From assembly GCA_024760905.1 (NCBI GenBank), contig CM045733.1, positions 69,477,001 through 69,541,000 of the forward strand: a stretch of DNA of 64,000 nt, given 5' to 3'. The position numbers and the translations under genes were made by a program. Shown here in pieces: positions 24,537 through 36,849 of the stretch (the first letter of the stretch is position 1; every line of letters begins with the position of its first letter). Under the pieces are notes generated by a model that was given only the letters and a program-made list of their open reading frames with translations, made no database searches and was not told the DNA's origin. Origin of the DNA: Plotosus lineatus. Lineage: Eukaryota > Chordata > Actinopteri > Siluriformes > Plotosidae.

Positions 24537-24877
24537 CATTTCATTTTCTGAAACACTTAACTGTAATTAGGGTTGCGAGGAGGCTGGCGCCAAGTGAGGG
24601 CGGGGTACGCCCTGGACAGCTCGCTAGGCCATTGCAGGAGTGGCACTCACACAGACATTCATAACCACGTTCACACCTATAGGCCGATTTGGGACAGCCA
24701 ATTAACCTACTGTGCATGTTTTTGTACTCTGGGAGGAAACTAGAGTAGTGGGAGGAAACCCACTCAAATACTGTATGGGGAGAACATGCAAACTCCACAC
24801 AGAAACGCTCGAGCTGGGAATCAAACCCTGGACCTTCTTGATGTGACTTGCTAACCACGACGCCACAGTACCGTACC
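24537..24877 (-). mobile_element. SINE, head 2 with L2-type tail, near full length
   Basis: It contains AATTAGGGTTGCGAGGAGGC, GGTACGCCCTGGACAGCTCG, AATTAACCTACTGTGCATG, GGGAGAACATGCAAACTCCA and reversed B box GGGAATCAAACCC. Confidence 0.78.
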
Positions 24878-24904
24878 CCACATCATGGAATATGTTTGCT
24901 CACT

Positions 24905-24936
<32 letters not shown>

Positions 24937-24989
24937 ATAACAAATGAAATTTGTGTTTATTTACAGGGTCTTGGATTCGCAATGATATG

Positions 24990-25265
24990 TTCGATCCAAT
25001 CCAATCCGCATTTATTTATATAGAACTTTAAAAAAACAACACTAGTTGAAACAAAATGCTGTAAAGAGGACTAAATAATAATAATCATAAAAAAAATTAA
25101 ATTCATAGAAAAATTATAAATAAATACCAAAATAAGAAATCATAAAAGCAAAATAGATGAAACCCTTAGGAGATGCTAATGGCCAGGTAAGATTTAAAAA
25201 TGGACAATTAGGGGACCCACCTTACATGCGGGAACAAGGCATTCGACAATCTGAACGCTATGACA
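24990..25265 (+). repeat. Unassigned interspersed repeat
   Basis: The segment with CGCATTTATTTATATAGAAC, AATGCTGTAAAGAGGAC and ACATGCGGGAACAAGGCATT looks like a dispersed fish repeat that I recognise by pattern but cannot name. It abuts the LINE remnant at 25268. Confidence 0.35.
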
Positions 25266-25267
25266 TA

Positions 25268-26217
25268 TTCATTATCATCTTCTTCCACTTAATCCGGGGT
25301 CGGGAGGCAGCAGCCTAAGCAATGAGGTCCAGACGTCCCTGTCCCCAGCCGCTTCATCCAGCTCTTCCGGGGAGACACTGAGATGTTCCCAGAGCAACCA
25401 AGAGACATAATCCCTCCAGCGTATTCTAGGTTGACTCTGGGTCTCCTCCCGCTTGAACATGCCCGAAAGGTCACACCAGGGAGGCGTCCGGGAGGCATTC
25501 TACCTAGATACCCGAACCACCTCAACTGGCTCCCCTCAATGCGGAGGAGCAGCAGTTCTACTCCGAGCTTCCCCTGGATGGATGATCTTCTCACCTTATC
25601 TCTCAGGGAGAGCTACGCCACATGATGAAGGAAGCTCATTTCAGTGACTTTTATCCGCAAGCATTTTCTTTCTGTCCATACCCAAAGCTCATGACCATAG
25701 GTGAGAGTTGGAACGTAGATTGACTGGTAAATTGAGAGCTTTGCCTTGCAGCTCAACTCCCTCTTCACCATGACGGACGGGTACAGGCTCTGCTTTACAG
25801 CAGAGGCTGCAGCGATCCGCCTGTTGATCTCCCGCTCCATCCTTCCATCAATCGTGAATAATACCCCGAGATACTTGAACTTCTCGACTTGGAGCAGGAT
25901 CTCATTCCAGACCTGGAGGGTCTTCAGGCTTCATGGGCAGAAGCCGACCACCAGGCGCTCACCTTTGAGCCCTGCCCCCAGGCTTAGCTACAGTGGGCAA
26001 CCCGGTGACCCGAATCTGGGAGAGGCAACTATGTCCTCATTTTTTCTTTCATAGAGATCTTTTGAATTGTGCTTTGTCTGGACCTTCACCTAGGACCTGT
26101 TTGCCCTGGGGGACCCTACCAGGGCATAATACTCCAACAACATAGCTCCTAGGATCATTAGGGCACACAAACCCCTCCCCCATGATAAGGGGGTGATTCA
26201 AGGAGGGGACCCTGCAA
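25268..26217 (-). mobile_element. CR1/L2/Rex1-like LINE remnant, internally deleted
   Basis: On the minus strand 25960-25275 encodes polymerase C-terminal sequence (LSIYQSIYVPTLTYGHELWV, VTEMSFLHHVA, LLLRIEGSQLRWFGYLGRMP). At about 25930-26217 it meets a segment with CACCTAGGACCTGTTTGCCC and CATAGCTCCTAGGATCATTA that I recall from a more upstream part of this family. If so, the middle is missing here. Confidence 0.7.
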
Positions 26218-26339
26218 CAGAGAAATATAAATAATACTCACGCAACCCTTTATTCTCTTAATCCTGTTTCATCAGCCAAACCTGGGTGAAGGAGAGATAC
26301 GCCCTGACCACACAACCATTTACATTCACATCCGCTGGC

Positions 26340-26490
26340 AGTTCCAATTTGCCCCTTGGGGTTAGTGTGTATGTGTGTGAATGACTGTTTGTGTGTTGGC
26401 CCTACACTAGCTAGCTCTGCAAGCTGTTCAGCCTGTATCTTCACCCAGAGTCAGCTCAGATAGGCACCAGCCTCCCCTAAAACTATTTTA
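26340..26490 (+). mobile_element. SINE fragment, head-2 body with L2-type tail
   Basis: It carries CAATTTGCCCCTTGGGGTTA, TGTGTTGGCCCTACACTAGC, GCAAGCTGTTCAGCCTGTAT and GTCAGCTCAGATAGGCACCA. No head remains. Confidence 0.55.
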
Positions 26491-27469
26491 CAATGGAACA
26501 TAAAAACTATAGCCACGCTTACCTCTGTATAGTTCATGCCTGTTTGGATTGACATATCTCTCCTGCATGTCTCTTCTCTTTGCAGTAATGGACAGGAACC
26601 TGCAACACGATTGTGATTATTCAGTTCGAGCACTTTTTTGTTTCTTGTATTTTTGAACCCATAATTAAAATGTATATTTTAGGCATACGTAGTAAAATTT
26701 TAAACAGAGAATAAATATTGTCACAAATAATTTATGAATACTGTATGCTACAGAAAAATATGGCAGGTCAATTAAAAATAATCAGAGATGTTTGATTTGT
26801 TAGTTTCCGGGCTCCACAGCAATGATGTCTTCATGCGGAATGATATTCAATGCCATTGGGGTGTGGTTGGTGTACTGTAATGTGTTTTTTTTTCAGCACC
26901 GTGGACAGCTCTTTATTCCGCCAATAGAGGGCGTCATGACATCCTTCATGGATGCAGGTACAGTATTTATAATTTCATTCCTTCAATATTTAATACATAA
27001 TCATATAAATGATATTTATATTCATTAATGAAGAAAAATACAATCTATGCTGGTTGCCAGCCTCCCCGGGACCCTCTTTAGGAATAAGCGTTTCAGAAAA
27101 AAAAATGAATGAATGAATAATTCATGCCCATAGCTTTGCAACTAAGTGTTAAAGGTTGCTCACAAGTCCACAGTAGTTTTCTAGTAGTCCAAGTTTCGAC
27201 TCACAAGCCTCTGGGACAACACATAAATGACTATGTTCCAATTAGTAAAAAGCTTGTGCCATTTGAGAGTGAAACATACTTCCATCATTTCACACAACAA
27301 CCATGGGGAATGGAGGATTTATTGCAATTAGTCGTTTTCAGACAAAAAAAACAAAAACAAAAAACAGGCTTTCCAACTTAGAAACAATGTACGTACCTGT
27401 ACAGAAACACACTGAATACAAATAACGAAAATTCAATAAACTTGTGAGATTACACAAACAGCAAGGGGG

Positions 27470-27472
<3 letters not shown>

Positions 27473-27529
<57 letters not shown>

Positions 27530-27533
27530 TAGA
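27473..27533 (+). repeat. (TG)n(GA)n microsatellite
   Basis: About 23 TG units then GAGAGAGA. Confidence 0.9.
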
Positions 27534-28084
27534 GAAGATGGAGGTGGGTGATTAAGAGTGGGATGAGAGGTACTTCTTCTAAATCAATGTAAGCACCATA
27601 TTTGTGTTAGAAGGAAGGCAGAAAATAAACCGAATGCTAAAATGGTTGGTTGGGGTTTAACATGGATACATACATAAGCGCAATCGTCACAGTTTTTTAT
27701 TTTTCATCAGACATTTTAACCAACTAAATAAAAGAACAGTTGGTGCACTACTACTTCATCATGCAATTGACTTTAGTAAACCTTCTGGAACACAGACAAA
27801 ATAGACTTCAATAAGTAAGAAGAACATACATCTCTGGCCAACAGCAATTGTCACAAAGCCTGGAAAGTAATGTTACACTGTTCTGAATGTGAGATCTCCT
27901 ATCAAAAATAATATGCCGACTTTTTAATTTTTCATAATATATTTAAAGTGCAAGTATTTATCCATTTGATTCAATGCTTTCTGTAAGTATAAAATACAAA
28001 GGAAATAAAATGGCAATATGCTTTTCTTGTATATAGGTTTTATATCTTTTTTTTTTTGAAGAGGAGCATCATAGGAAACAAACC

Positions 28085-28131
<47 letters not shown>
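28085..28131 (+). repeat. (TA)(CA)n microsatellite
   Basis: A short TATATA run followed by about 18 CA units. Confidence 0.9.
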
Positions 28132-28132
<1 letters not shown>

Positions 28133-30152
28133 TACATGTCATATACTTAATCTTTTCAATACAACATAGTTCATAGAGAATAAAACAGGGATGGAACATG
28201 GAATATGTGGGGAGCTTCCTTTATACTTCCTCTTGATTCCTATCAGTTGAAACCATCACTATTGTCTACATAATATTTTGAACCCATAGCCAACAGGCTA
28301 CAATCTCTTTGTTGCATGTGGAAAGAGAGAAATATGCAAATAAATATATGCAAAGCAGGTCTGGTCAAAGCCTTAAGATTGGGACAGTTTAGGATAACCA
28401 TAATGTAAGAACTCGCAGAGAACTGGCGCGCGCACACACACACAGAAGCTGCTCTCCCAAGTCCCAGTATTACCATGGTGAGTCAGAGCTATCTCAAGGC
28501 TACTTTTTTTTTTTTTTTTTTTTTTAAAGCCTGTTTGCGTTCTGATTATTGCACATACAACCCAGTAGTTTTCACGCCCATAACATTCTGCCGTGCTGTA
28601 AATGCCACCTATTCTGCCTCAGACTGCACAGTGTTGTTGCAGCAAGAACATCAATGCCATAAGAGAATGCAAATCTTCTTTAAAAAACTTTATTATTTCG
28701 TACTAGAGCAGAGCTAAGGGGTGACTAAGTAAAAATACCACTAAGGCAATTTTATACCACGTGTCTTTATTTTCACCAATAACGGATCACAATTACATTA
28801 GCTTAACAGCTATTTCGGGTCAGTTCGCTTGGCTGGTGTAATTGGTTTTAACGTCGCATAGTTTCTGTACTTTTTTTTTCTTGTAAATACATATCTGGAC
28901 ATAAATAAGATGCCATTGAGGTAAATGTTTACATCAGAGTGTCGAATTGACTAAAAGAGATAAACTGTGCTTTCCACTTTGACACCACCTCATTGCCCTG
29001 GTTGGCCTTGTCTGGCCTGTGGGTAAAGTCAAGCCAGGATCCTCAGGGTTCTTTACACAAGGTATCCCCGAGAAGGGGCGATCAATCTCGGAAGTGCCAG
29101 TAGAAAAAGTAATAGTTCTGGCTCTGGCTCAATAGTAGAACAGGGTCTACTTACGGCTTATTCAAGTTTTGCTGCATCATATTTGTTTCTTTATTGGTTG
29201 TGTTATATTACGTCTGGGCTGATTTTGTTGGGAACTGCAGATATATGAGCGCGAGAAAGTCCTTATAAAGCTAGAGAGGAATAATGTTAAAAAAATACAC
29301 CTTCTAACATTTAAAAACAGACAACAAGAGGAAGAAGCACCACTAACAGGACACTGTATTAAACCTAACTCAGGTTCCCCACTGCTCAAATGGAGCACCA
29401 TTCAGGGTTCATTCCTGTATACGAACCGAGAGTATACAGGATGTGTGTGCATGTTTAGGTTTTACTCGTTATCGATATTTCCCACAGTGCTTGTACATCT
29501 TTTAGCAAATTGCACTCTGTGGATTGAAAGCAAAGCTTGAACTTTGCTGGTGTGGAGTGGAACACTGGTGAAACACTGTGTGAAATCATAGAGCCATTTT
29601 GTACTGAATAGCACCTTTAGAATTGACTATAGCTCCTTATTGTTATTGATATTATCAATATATACATTTTAAACAAGCCCCTTACACAAGTCTGTGCGTT
29701 TGATTGAGAGAGGCATCTTTACAGTGCAAAACAATCTGTATATTTGTGATGTGGTTAGGATTGTAAGAATCTGTTCCAGGAAAAACCCTTTGGAGCCCAA
29801 AGGACACATTTCCAGTTGTGAGTCGTTGTCATGCCTTATGTATGAACAAGAAGCTTAATCAAACCGGTTAGATCACTGCATGTGTGGCACCCACTGAAAT
29901 ATTTCGGAATCAGATCAGGGCAGTGATAGAAAAAGAATAGCTTGACCACCCAAGGGGAAAGGGGACATCTAGAAAATAGAGAAAAGTCTATAAACGGGAC
30001 ATTAAATAGCTTCTGCATTAGAAATGAGTGGCATAAAAACAAAACCCACATCTCAGGGAGAGCTGAACTAAGGGTTATGTTAGAAGGGAGGGCAGAGAAA
30101 AAATGTGCTCCTGTGTGCTCACTTCCTGAGCAGGATAGGATAACAGCTAGGC

Positions 30153-30300
30153 CAGGGGTGTCCAATCTTATTCCCAGAAAGCAGGTTTTTGTTTCAACCG
30201 ATCAGGAGCCGCATGGCTGGATTTATTTACGTTAACCTTCAGTAACCAGTCAGTTCCCTCTCCTGTTTGCTTGGAAAGGAATATTCGCAGCCACCCTCTC
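30153..30300 (+). mobile_element. hAT-like MITE, 3'-truncated
   Basis: It starts CAGGGGTGTCCAATCTTATT and continues GCAGGTTTTTGTTTCAACC and CTCCTGTTTGCTTGGAAAGG, features of a common fish hAT MITE whose ends resemble the intact element at 2905-3128. The other terminus is absent; an A35 run follows at 30344. Confidence 0.6.
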
Positions 30301-30343
30301 TGTATGGTTGTACAGACCTGATAAAGGGGAATCCCAGACTGGG

Positions 30344-30380
<37 letters not shown>

Positions 30381-31516
30381 CATTGAGTCAGCAGACTGTT
30401 GGGGTGTTTATCGGGTCACCGACCATCAGCACATTAAAAAGCCTGGTTGCATTTCTCTTTCTCCAAGGTACTGTAAAAGCACCAGCAGAAATCATAGCAC
30501 AAATTCTTGCCCTAAAAAACCCTTATCATGCCATATCTCTGAACAGTAAAAATTTTCCATCGAAGAGATTTCATGATTTTTTTTTTTTTGTTTTGTCTCG
30601 GAAATCATAAAAATATTCCAATTTCATTTTTTTTTTCTCAAATAAATACAGTATTTAAGACTTGAGCCAACATACAGGAAGCACTGTGCCATTGAACAAG
30701 AGAAATGAGCAACCTATCACTTTGCAGTGGCTCAATAAAGTCCACACTGAGCTGTTTAAGGTGACATCGACAGCCTTTAATGTCACGTGCGGCGAGGGGG
30801 GTACAGCTGCTAAGCAACCAACAAAATGAGCTCCTGTCCTGCACATGAGATCCACCTTTCACCGAAGCAGCATGGAACAGTCAGAACAGTCACAGATTGA
30901 GCAATAACATAAACAAAATATTCTCATGCATTCACACATACTCAGGTCAGATACAATTTTGTATCCGCACAGAGAGAATGCAGGTCTTGGCACACAGCCC
31001 ACAATATTGCACGAGAAGCTTCAGCCAGGGCTGCCAGGACAAGCTGTTGGGTAGGTTAATGCACTCGGTCTCCAAATAAGGACAGTTTTTGCTTTTCTGG
31101 ACCACGTCTGTTTCCACAGATCCCTAATCGTAGCTGTTGAACTCATCGACCTGTCCCTATTTCTGGTGACTGTGACTGAAACATTAAACGGTGCGAGATT
31201 TGTTAGCAGAACCAAGAAATTTAACTTGATGTCAGATTTGCAGAATTGACAAAACAGATAAACTGGTGAGTGGGGTTTATTAGCACCATACAACAACATA
31301 CAGGCGACCCACCTCTGTCCTAATTCTACTCACACTGTCCCAAAGAGCTAAACACAGCGCTGGAGTCAAAGACAGCAGAAGTCTAATCATTTCCACTTTC
31401 CCCCCCCAAATAGCTTTTTTTTTTTTTTTTATGGAGCACAAGGAGCAAACCTCTACAGCCTCTGTGTAACTGCATCCATTTACATGAACACTGTTTCATC
31501 ATCAATCATCATTATA

Positions 31517-31555
31517 ACCACCACCACCACCACCACCATCATCACCATCACCACT

Positions 31556-31601
<46 letters not shown>
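31517..31601 (+). repeat. (CAC)n/(CAT)n trinucleotide repeat
   Basis: CCACCA then ATCATC units in the candidate PURA 3' UTR; on the PURA strand this is GTG/ATG. Confidence 0.9.
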
Positions 31602-31602
<1 letters not shown>

Positions 31603-32973
31603 CGTTATATGTTCCCACAGCTGAACACAGAGAGAGAGAGAGAGGAGTTAACCCGTGAGCCTCTTAAGAGTTTGGCTTGTTAAAAAGTCCTTTATAAGCA
31701 CCACAAGTGGCACAGCGACAGGGATGTAGTGAAGAGCAACACGAACAGCGATCTCAAAAGCGCATGACACGTAAAGCATGTAAACGTGTGGCGAGCATTA
31801 AGGCACCAGGTTGGTTTTAGACGTTGTAGTGGACGTGCCGCGCAGGGGCATCACACATCTACGCATGCTCACACTAGTGGAACAGCTCCTTTTTTTTTTT
31901 TTTTTCCTTTTCTTTTCTTTTTTTTTTTTTCTTTTAAAGTACCCCTCCCTTCACCGGCCCCCAACAAACAGAAATAAAGAAAGAAGTTCCCACAGAAAAC
32001 GTGGGCATTTTTTAATAAGAATCTAAATACATCTGATTCACAAAATCATAAATTTGTATTCCTAGGTTAGCACTTTAATGAAACATGCCCAGACGGCAGT
32101 GGGCACACAGCAAGATGCCCAGTGTTGGATTCGCACCATGCTCTTCTGTGTCCAGAAGGATTCAAACGAGCACTGCGGCTTCAACGTTGAGGATTTTGCT
32201 GTGTCTGGTGCAACAGGGTTGGTATATTTAATAGAAATAAACTTTTATCGGTCATCATAATAGGACAGTCTGTGCGACCCCCGACTTTTACTGCGTTGTA
32301 AAAATAAAGGTTGCATGACTAGATAATACGATCTCCTTTGCTCTTGATGCATTTTAAAGGCATATGAGTAGAACTGCACGAGCTCTTCAGACGCCTCGAG
32401 TCGGTCTGGACTGACATCCGTTCAGCAGATGGACTGCGCAGAGTCACAACACAAACAGCACTTCACCCGACCTAAATGGATAATTCGATATTTTTTTAAA
32501 ACTAAATTAAACTTGGTTCACTAATTAGCAAATACAGAAGTTTTGTGCTAAAAAGTCTTAGCATTCGTTTTGCTTTTTTTTTGTTTGTTTGTTTGTTTGT
32601 TTTTTTTCCCCCAATGTTGCACTTTGGAGCAGTATCGTGTAATAGCTGAGACGTGTACAAAGAACGCATGGGCAAACAGACATAACTCCCACGTGGGACA
32701 CTCTGACCGGCTCGGACTCAGTCCGTGGATCGTGTTATTTTACTGATAGCAGCGGATTACTTTTCTATGGTGGAGTAAGTGGACAATAAACCGGGAAATG
32801 AACGAAGTGATGCAACTGCAAATCTGTGACTGTTGTATGGATGACGATCCACTCGAAACTCTCCCATTGCAGCTTCTCTATGACAGTAACTTTTGTCTAC
32901 GTGGGTCATGCGCAGTTTCATCGTCGTGTTTCAAACGCAATGACTCCGTCCCGGCCGCTCAGCGTCAGATCCA

Positions 32974-33822
32974 TTAATCCTCGTCGCCGTCGTCACCGTG
33001 CAGGGCCTCCGGTACGAGCTCGCGCGCCCTCCTCTCTCTGCTCCTCTCCTGGATCTTCTTCATTTCGTCGGCGTACTTGCAGAACGTGGCACCGAACTTG
33101 GACCACACTTTGCACGGTACCGTGATGGAGTTGCGGTAGGTCGGCTTGACTTCGCTTACTCGCATGAACACCCCGTACTTGTTGGAGCCCACGTCAAAGA
33201 AGAAGCGCTTGTTGTCCACGGTCAGAGACGTGCCCTCGGGGAGCTCCGCTGGCTCCTCGTCAACGCCGTAGTCGTCGATGAGCTTCGCCAGAGCGTCGCG
33301 GAACTCAATCAGCCCCTGCGCCGGAAGAGCGATGGTCTGGCCTTGCGCCGTGCCCAAGCCGGGGCCGCGATTCACGGTCTGTCGGATCCTCAGAAACCGC
33401 CCCCTCTGGTTCTCCTTCAGATCCATGTAGTACTTTCGGTTCTCCCGCACCAGGAACTCGCTCTTGAGCGCCCGCCGCGGCTCGTCCTGCACGGTGTCCG
33501 GATGGCTGGGGCCAAGCTGTGCGTAGTGCTCGATAAAGTCCCCCAAGTAGTCTCGGAACTCCACGGCTACTGACATGGACAGGGTCAGGCGACTCTTGTT
33601 TCCCGCAGCCCCGACCTCGGCGATCTTCAGAAAGCGGCCTTTAGCGTTTTGCTTGACGTCCAGGTAGAAGCGTTTGTTCTGGATGTCAACACGCTTCGAC
33701 GCGAGCTCCTCTGTGTCGTGCTGGAGCCGCGATGAGGCGCCCATCACCCCCTGGTGCATCGGGCCGCCACTGGGGCCTGTGGCGAATCCTCCGTGCTCGC
33801 TGCCGCTGTCTCTATCCGCCAT
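32974..33822 (-). CDS. PURA: PURA, transcriptional activator protein Pur-alpha
   Basis: Pur-alpha binds purine-rich single-stranded DNA and RNA and acts in transcription, replication and neuronal mRNA transport. The coding region is one uninterrupted exon of 282 codons, as in other vertebrates. It starts [12 protein letters not shown], the family N terminus, with the start in TCATGGCG. Three PUR repeats are clear: I about residues 43-104 ([20 protein letters not shown]), II about 119-187 ([20 protein letters not shown]) and III about 193-256 ([20 protein letters not shown]). The C terminus is acidic (GDDGDED). From memory the human protein is about 322 residues; here the Gly-rich run before repeat I is reduced to a short stretch and the Gln-rich tail is absent. 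PURB is the main alternative, but the N terminus and neighbouring NRG2 and PSD2 favour PURA. It is head to head with NRG2. Confidence 0.95.
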   Translation of the reverse strand: MADRDSGSEHGGFATGPSGGPMHQGVMGASSRLQHDTEELASKRVDIQNKRFYLDVKQNAKGRFLKIAEVGAAGNKSRLTLSMSVAVEFRDYLGDFIEHYAQLGPSHPDTVQDEPRRALKSEFLVRENRKYYMDLKENQRGRFLRIRQTVNRGPGLGTAQGQTIALPAQGLIEFRDALAKLIDDYGVDEEPAELPEGTSLTVDNKRFFFDVGSNKYGVFMRVSEVKPTYRNSITVPCKVWSKFGATFCKYADEMKKIQERSRERRARELVPEALHGDDGDED

Positions 33823-34067
33823 GATGCAACCTCCTCCGCTTACCTTCTCTCCTGTCTCTCCCTCAGCCTGCTGCTAACCCCAACAGCCGCTCTCGCGATA
33901 TCTGTAAACGACGCGCAGGAACACCGAGGTACTGTAAAGGCGAGGCCTACTGTAGTCCGAAGGCTGAGGCTTATCGGTGTGTTGGTTAACGTCAGATCTG
34001 CGCATTACACGCGCAGCATTGAACGTAGGAGAGATCGAGAGACAGACAGACAGACAGACACAGAGAG

Positions 34068-34110
<43 letters not shown>
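33823..34110 (-). promoter_or_regulatory. PURA: PURA 5' flank: 5' UTR, TCTCGCGA motif and (GA)n tract
   Basis: Upstream of the PURA start is a CpG-rich stretch with TCTCGCGAT at about 33892, close to the TCTCGCGAGA element seen in many TATA-less CpG promoters. A consensus-like donor (AAGGTAAGC on the minus strand, near 33840) lies in the leader. A (GACA)n/(GA)n tract follows at 34032-34109. Promoter function is inferred from position. Confidence 0.4.
34032..34109 (+). repeat. (GACA)n(GA)n microsatellite upstream of PURA
   Basis: Homopurine tract of about 24 GA units after five GACA units, about 210 bases from the PURA start. Confidence 0.95.
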
Positions 34111-36070
34111 ATGCGTCATCAAACGTTGTAATACATATCATTTTACTATGAAGGAAGTTTTATTCATAGATCTTGCATGTTTCGATATGAATTTTACATA
34201 ACATGTGTCAACCCTGCAAGTTCCCCACACTTTCTTGATCTAATGTTGTTGTTTAGGGGAACATTTTATACTACCTAAGTCAGGCACCTCCATTTACGCC
34301 TACTAAATTGGTCTGTCGGGAAAAAAAAAATATTTTACAAGCATTATATTTCACAGGAAAAAAAAAAAATAAAAATGACGAAAACAAGAATGGATGTATG
34401 TTGAAGGTCAAACGTCTGAGGAAAAAAAAAAGATCATAAGACTCTCTGGGATTTTACTTTTAGAGCCAAAATAACTGTCAAGTTCTTTCAGAAGACTGTG
34501 AAACAATAACCAGTGCACTGTGCCTAAGATTTGTTCGGATTCAAATGGAAAATGAAGATTGTTTCGACTTTCTCTTTCAACATTTTTGAAGGTATATTGA
34601 CTTTGTTAAGAATTTCTTCATTATCTGTTTACAGTGTTGTAAATGCAGTGACATGTATCAGCAGGGACCTACATATTTGGACCTCAGAGTCTTTGTTCCT
34701 ACAGTACTGTTTAAGACATCGGTTTTTGGTATCTGTACAGTAGCCTACATTTATTTTCATCCCTTTCAGAATTTTGTTCAATTAGATTGTTTGTTTCACA
34801 TTTTGTTAAATTGTTTATTGGATAAAGTGCATTCAGCAAGCATGAAGAAAATATAGCTCATTTGTAATATAAAGCTACATGTAAAGAATGAATAAAAGCG
34901 AAATGAATATCGACGACGTAATAAAAGTGGATGGGGGGGGGGGTGTCGTGATTTCAGCACCGCGGACAGCACCACCTCACGAGCCCGTTGAATAGTAAAA
35001 CAATTGTTTTATAGCTCACTGTAGATTTTCGAATCACATCGAATGGTTAAGAATTTATAAATAATTTTGCCCTACAAGACGTTTTACTCAATGAGAAGGA
35101 AAAATATACATATCACGCGACCACCATGTATGGCTATTACAAAATATATACTTCGTAGGTATTTTTAATATTATATTTAAAAAAAATATATATACAGTAT
35201 ATATATATATATGCATAAACACAAGTGGAACTTAATTTCTCAGTATCTGTTCAATGTTGGATGGTATAACAGATTCATTCGTCTCAAAAAATGTGTGTGT
35301 CATGATTACATCCTGCAGATGTCACCCTCCAGCAGTTGATGAGCGTCGCCCGGCAACAGCCTCTGTCACACGACGCATTGGTCTGTCGATACGACCAAAA
35401 TGACGCAACCACGAGTGTGAATTTAAATCCCTTTTATTGATAAATACGCATTTTGCAATCCATTCATTCGGATTGTGTCATTACTTTGATGCTGATATGC
35501 TATTTGTTAGTCATAACTCTGCAATGTCCGGTCTCCTCCCTTTAATAAGAGATAGTACCCTCTCGCAGCCAAATGCCCGCAGGACCTGTTGCCGTGGTAA
35601 ATATGGCTCTGAGAATGGTCGGTGAGCTGCTGTTCTGCTGCTCTGACCCACGTCTGGTCGCTTTTTTGGGGAAAATGGTGAATGTGACCTGAATGCGGCA
35701 GCCGATTTCATAATAGCAGGATAGCAGCCGTGAAATTAATTTCCGACCGTCTTGGCATCGATTCCTTTCCAGCTCGTTTCCAGAGCTATTCATCGCCTCC
35801 GAGTCTGCGGTTTTGCGGCGCCGGAAAATCTGATCTACATGAAAAAGCTGAGCGCTCTTCGCTTTCCATGCAGTTGTTATAAACCATCGACGCTATTTTC
35901 GAACATCTGACCAACCGACGTTGGGATCAGAGGAGATTTCTTGCTGAATCCCAGTCGTCGCATTCAGCTTTGCTGAACGATGTCACTATCATTAAGTTTT
36001 ATTTGCACCAACACCAGGGAGCATCGGAAGACGAAAGAGAACAGGCAAGGGGCAGGCGATTTTTGATTCC
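34110..36070. other. Central part of the PURA-NRG2 intergenic region
   Basis: Unique sequence, free of SINEs and transposons apart from short A-runs and a TATATA stretch near 35180-35210. Its lack of mobile elements in such a repeat-rich window suggests regulatory constraint, by inference. Confidence 0.4.
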
Positions 36071-36105
36071 CGTGTGCGCGTGTGTCTCTTTCTCTTTCTC
36101 TCTCT

Positions 36106-36157
<52 letters not shown>

Positions 36158-36849
36158 GTGTGTGTGCGCGCGCGCGTATGTGTGAGTGACTTGGTGCGCG
36201 CGCGCGCGTGTGCGTGTGTGCAGTGAGCAGTAGAGGGGACGCGCTTGTTGCATCGCCCAGCTGCACGTCTTGCGTGTGTCGTCGCCCTTTGGAGAGCAAT
36301 TCAAGCGTAAAATTTGTCAGTGGACCTTCAGATCGGACACCTCGAGAGGCCGTTTTGGATAAATCCATCTTGTTGTGTGCACTGAAGCCACATCATTTCT
36401 TCAGAATCCCCGTTTTCGTCAGTGACAGTATGCCCACTCGGGCGATGACATTTCACTGGACGCAGAAAGACTAGCGACGTCTTGCGGAATCTGCGCTCTC
36501 GCGAGGAGCGTAATTTATGAACGCACACCGGCGTTGGGGGACTGCGCTGAAGGAGAATGCAGCAACGAGCCCTTTTCCGCCCCGCGCCGCTGCCCGGGGC
36601 CGTTTCCGGTTCCTGAGCGTCCCGCGGTCCCCCGTCACGAAACCGCGCGGGGAAAGCGGCGCCCACAGATGGCATGGGCACAGCCTGCACAAGGTCTTCC
36701 GCTCTGCCCCGCTACCGGAGCCCGCCCGCCATACCCCTCCGCCGCCGTAACCATACTCCGTTGTCCTCCTCGTCTTGCGTTCGTCCCAAAACCACTGCAC
36801 CTGCACCTGCACCACCGCGGCCGGCCGCCCCTGAGCCACAGCCGACGGC
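36071..36849 (+). promoter_or_regulatory. NRG2: NRG2 upstream region: Z-DNA-prone repeat and GC-rich leader
   Basis: Alternating purine-pyrimidine tracts run from 36071 to 36220: a short TCTC block, about 40 bases of TG, then two CG runs (near 36165-36176 and 36194-36208) in TG. From about 36480 the sequence becomes GC-rich with many CpGs up to the NRG2 start. The GC-rich part is the likely 5' UTR and core promoter, by inference from position. An in-frame stop at 36748 separates it from the coding start. Confidence 0.45.

Larger units (their letters stand above)
26490..28744. other. Intergenic, microsatellites and one SINE tail scrap
   Basis: It contains the repeats at 27473 and 28085 and a short L2-type tail at about 27055-27117 (AGCCTCCCCGGGACCCTC, then GAATGAATGAA). 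Nothing coding was seen. Confidence 0.45.
28745..32973 (-). other. PURA: Candidate long PURA 3' UTR
   Basis: Downstream of the PURA stop lie about 4.2 kb with few of the SINEs that crowd the flanks and no coding potential. A minus-strand AATAAA (complement of 28766-28771) is followed by a possible cleavage region near 28745. Vertebrate PURA transcripts have long 3' UTRs, which fits, but the end is inferred. The stretch contains a truncated hAT-like element (30153-30300), an A35 run on the + strand (30344-30378), and CAC/CAT triplet repeats (31517-31601). Confidence 0.35.

Noticed and set aside
24900..24935. CRISPR-like short direct repeats (CAAT)n
   Set aside because: It is a simple tetranucleotide microsatellite in a vertebrate genome; no spacers or cas genes.
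32998..33573. 191-codon open frame opposite PURA
   Set aside because: It is the antisense shadow of a GC-rich conserved coding exon; it has no family resemblance, and PURA on the other strand explains it fully.
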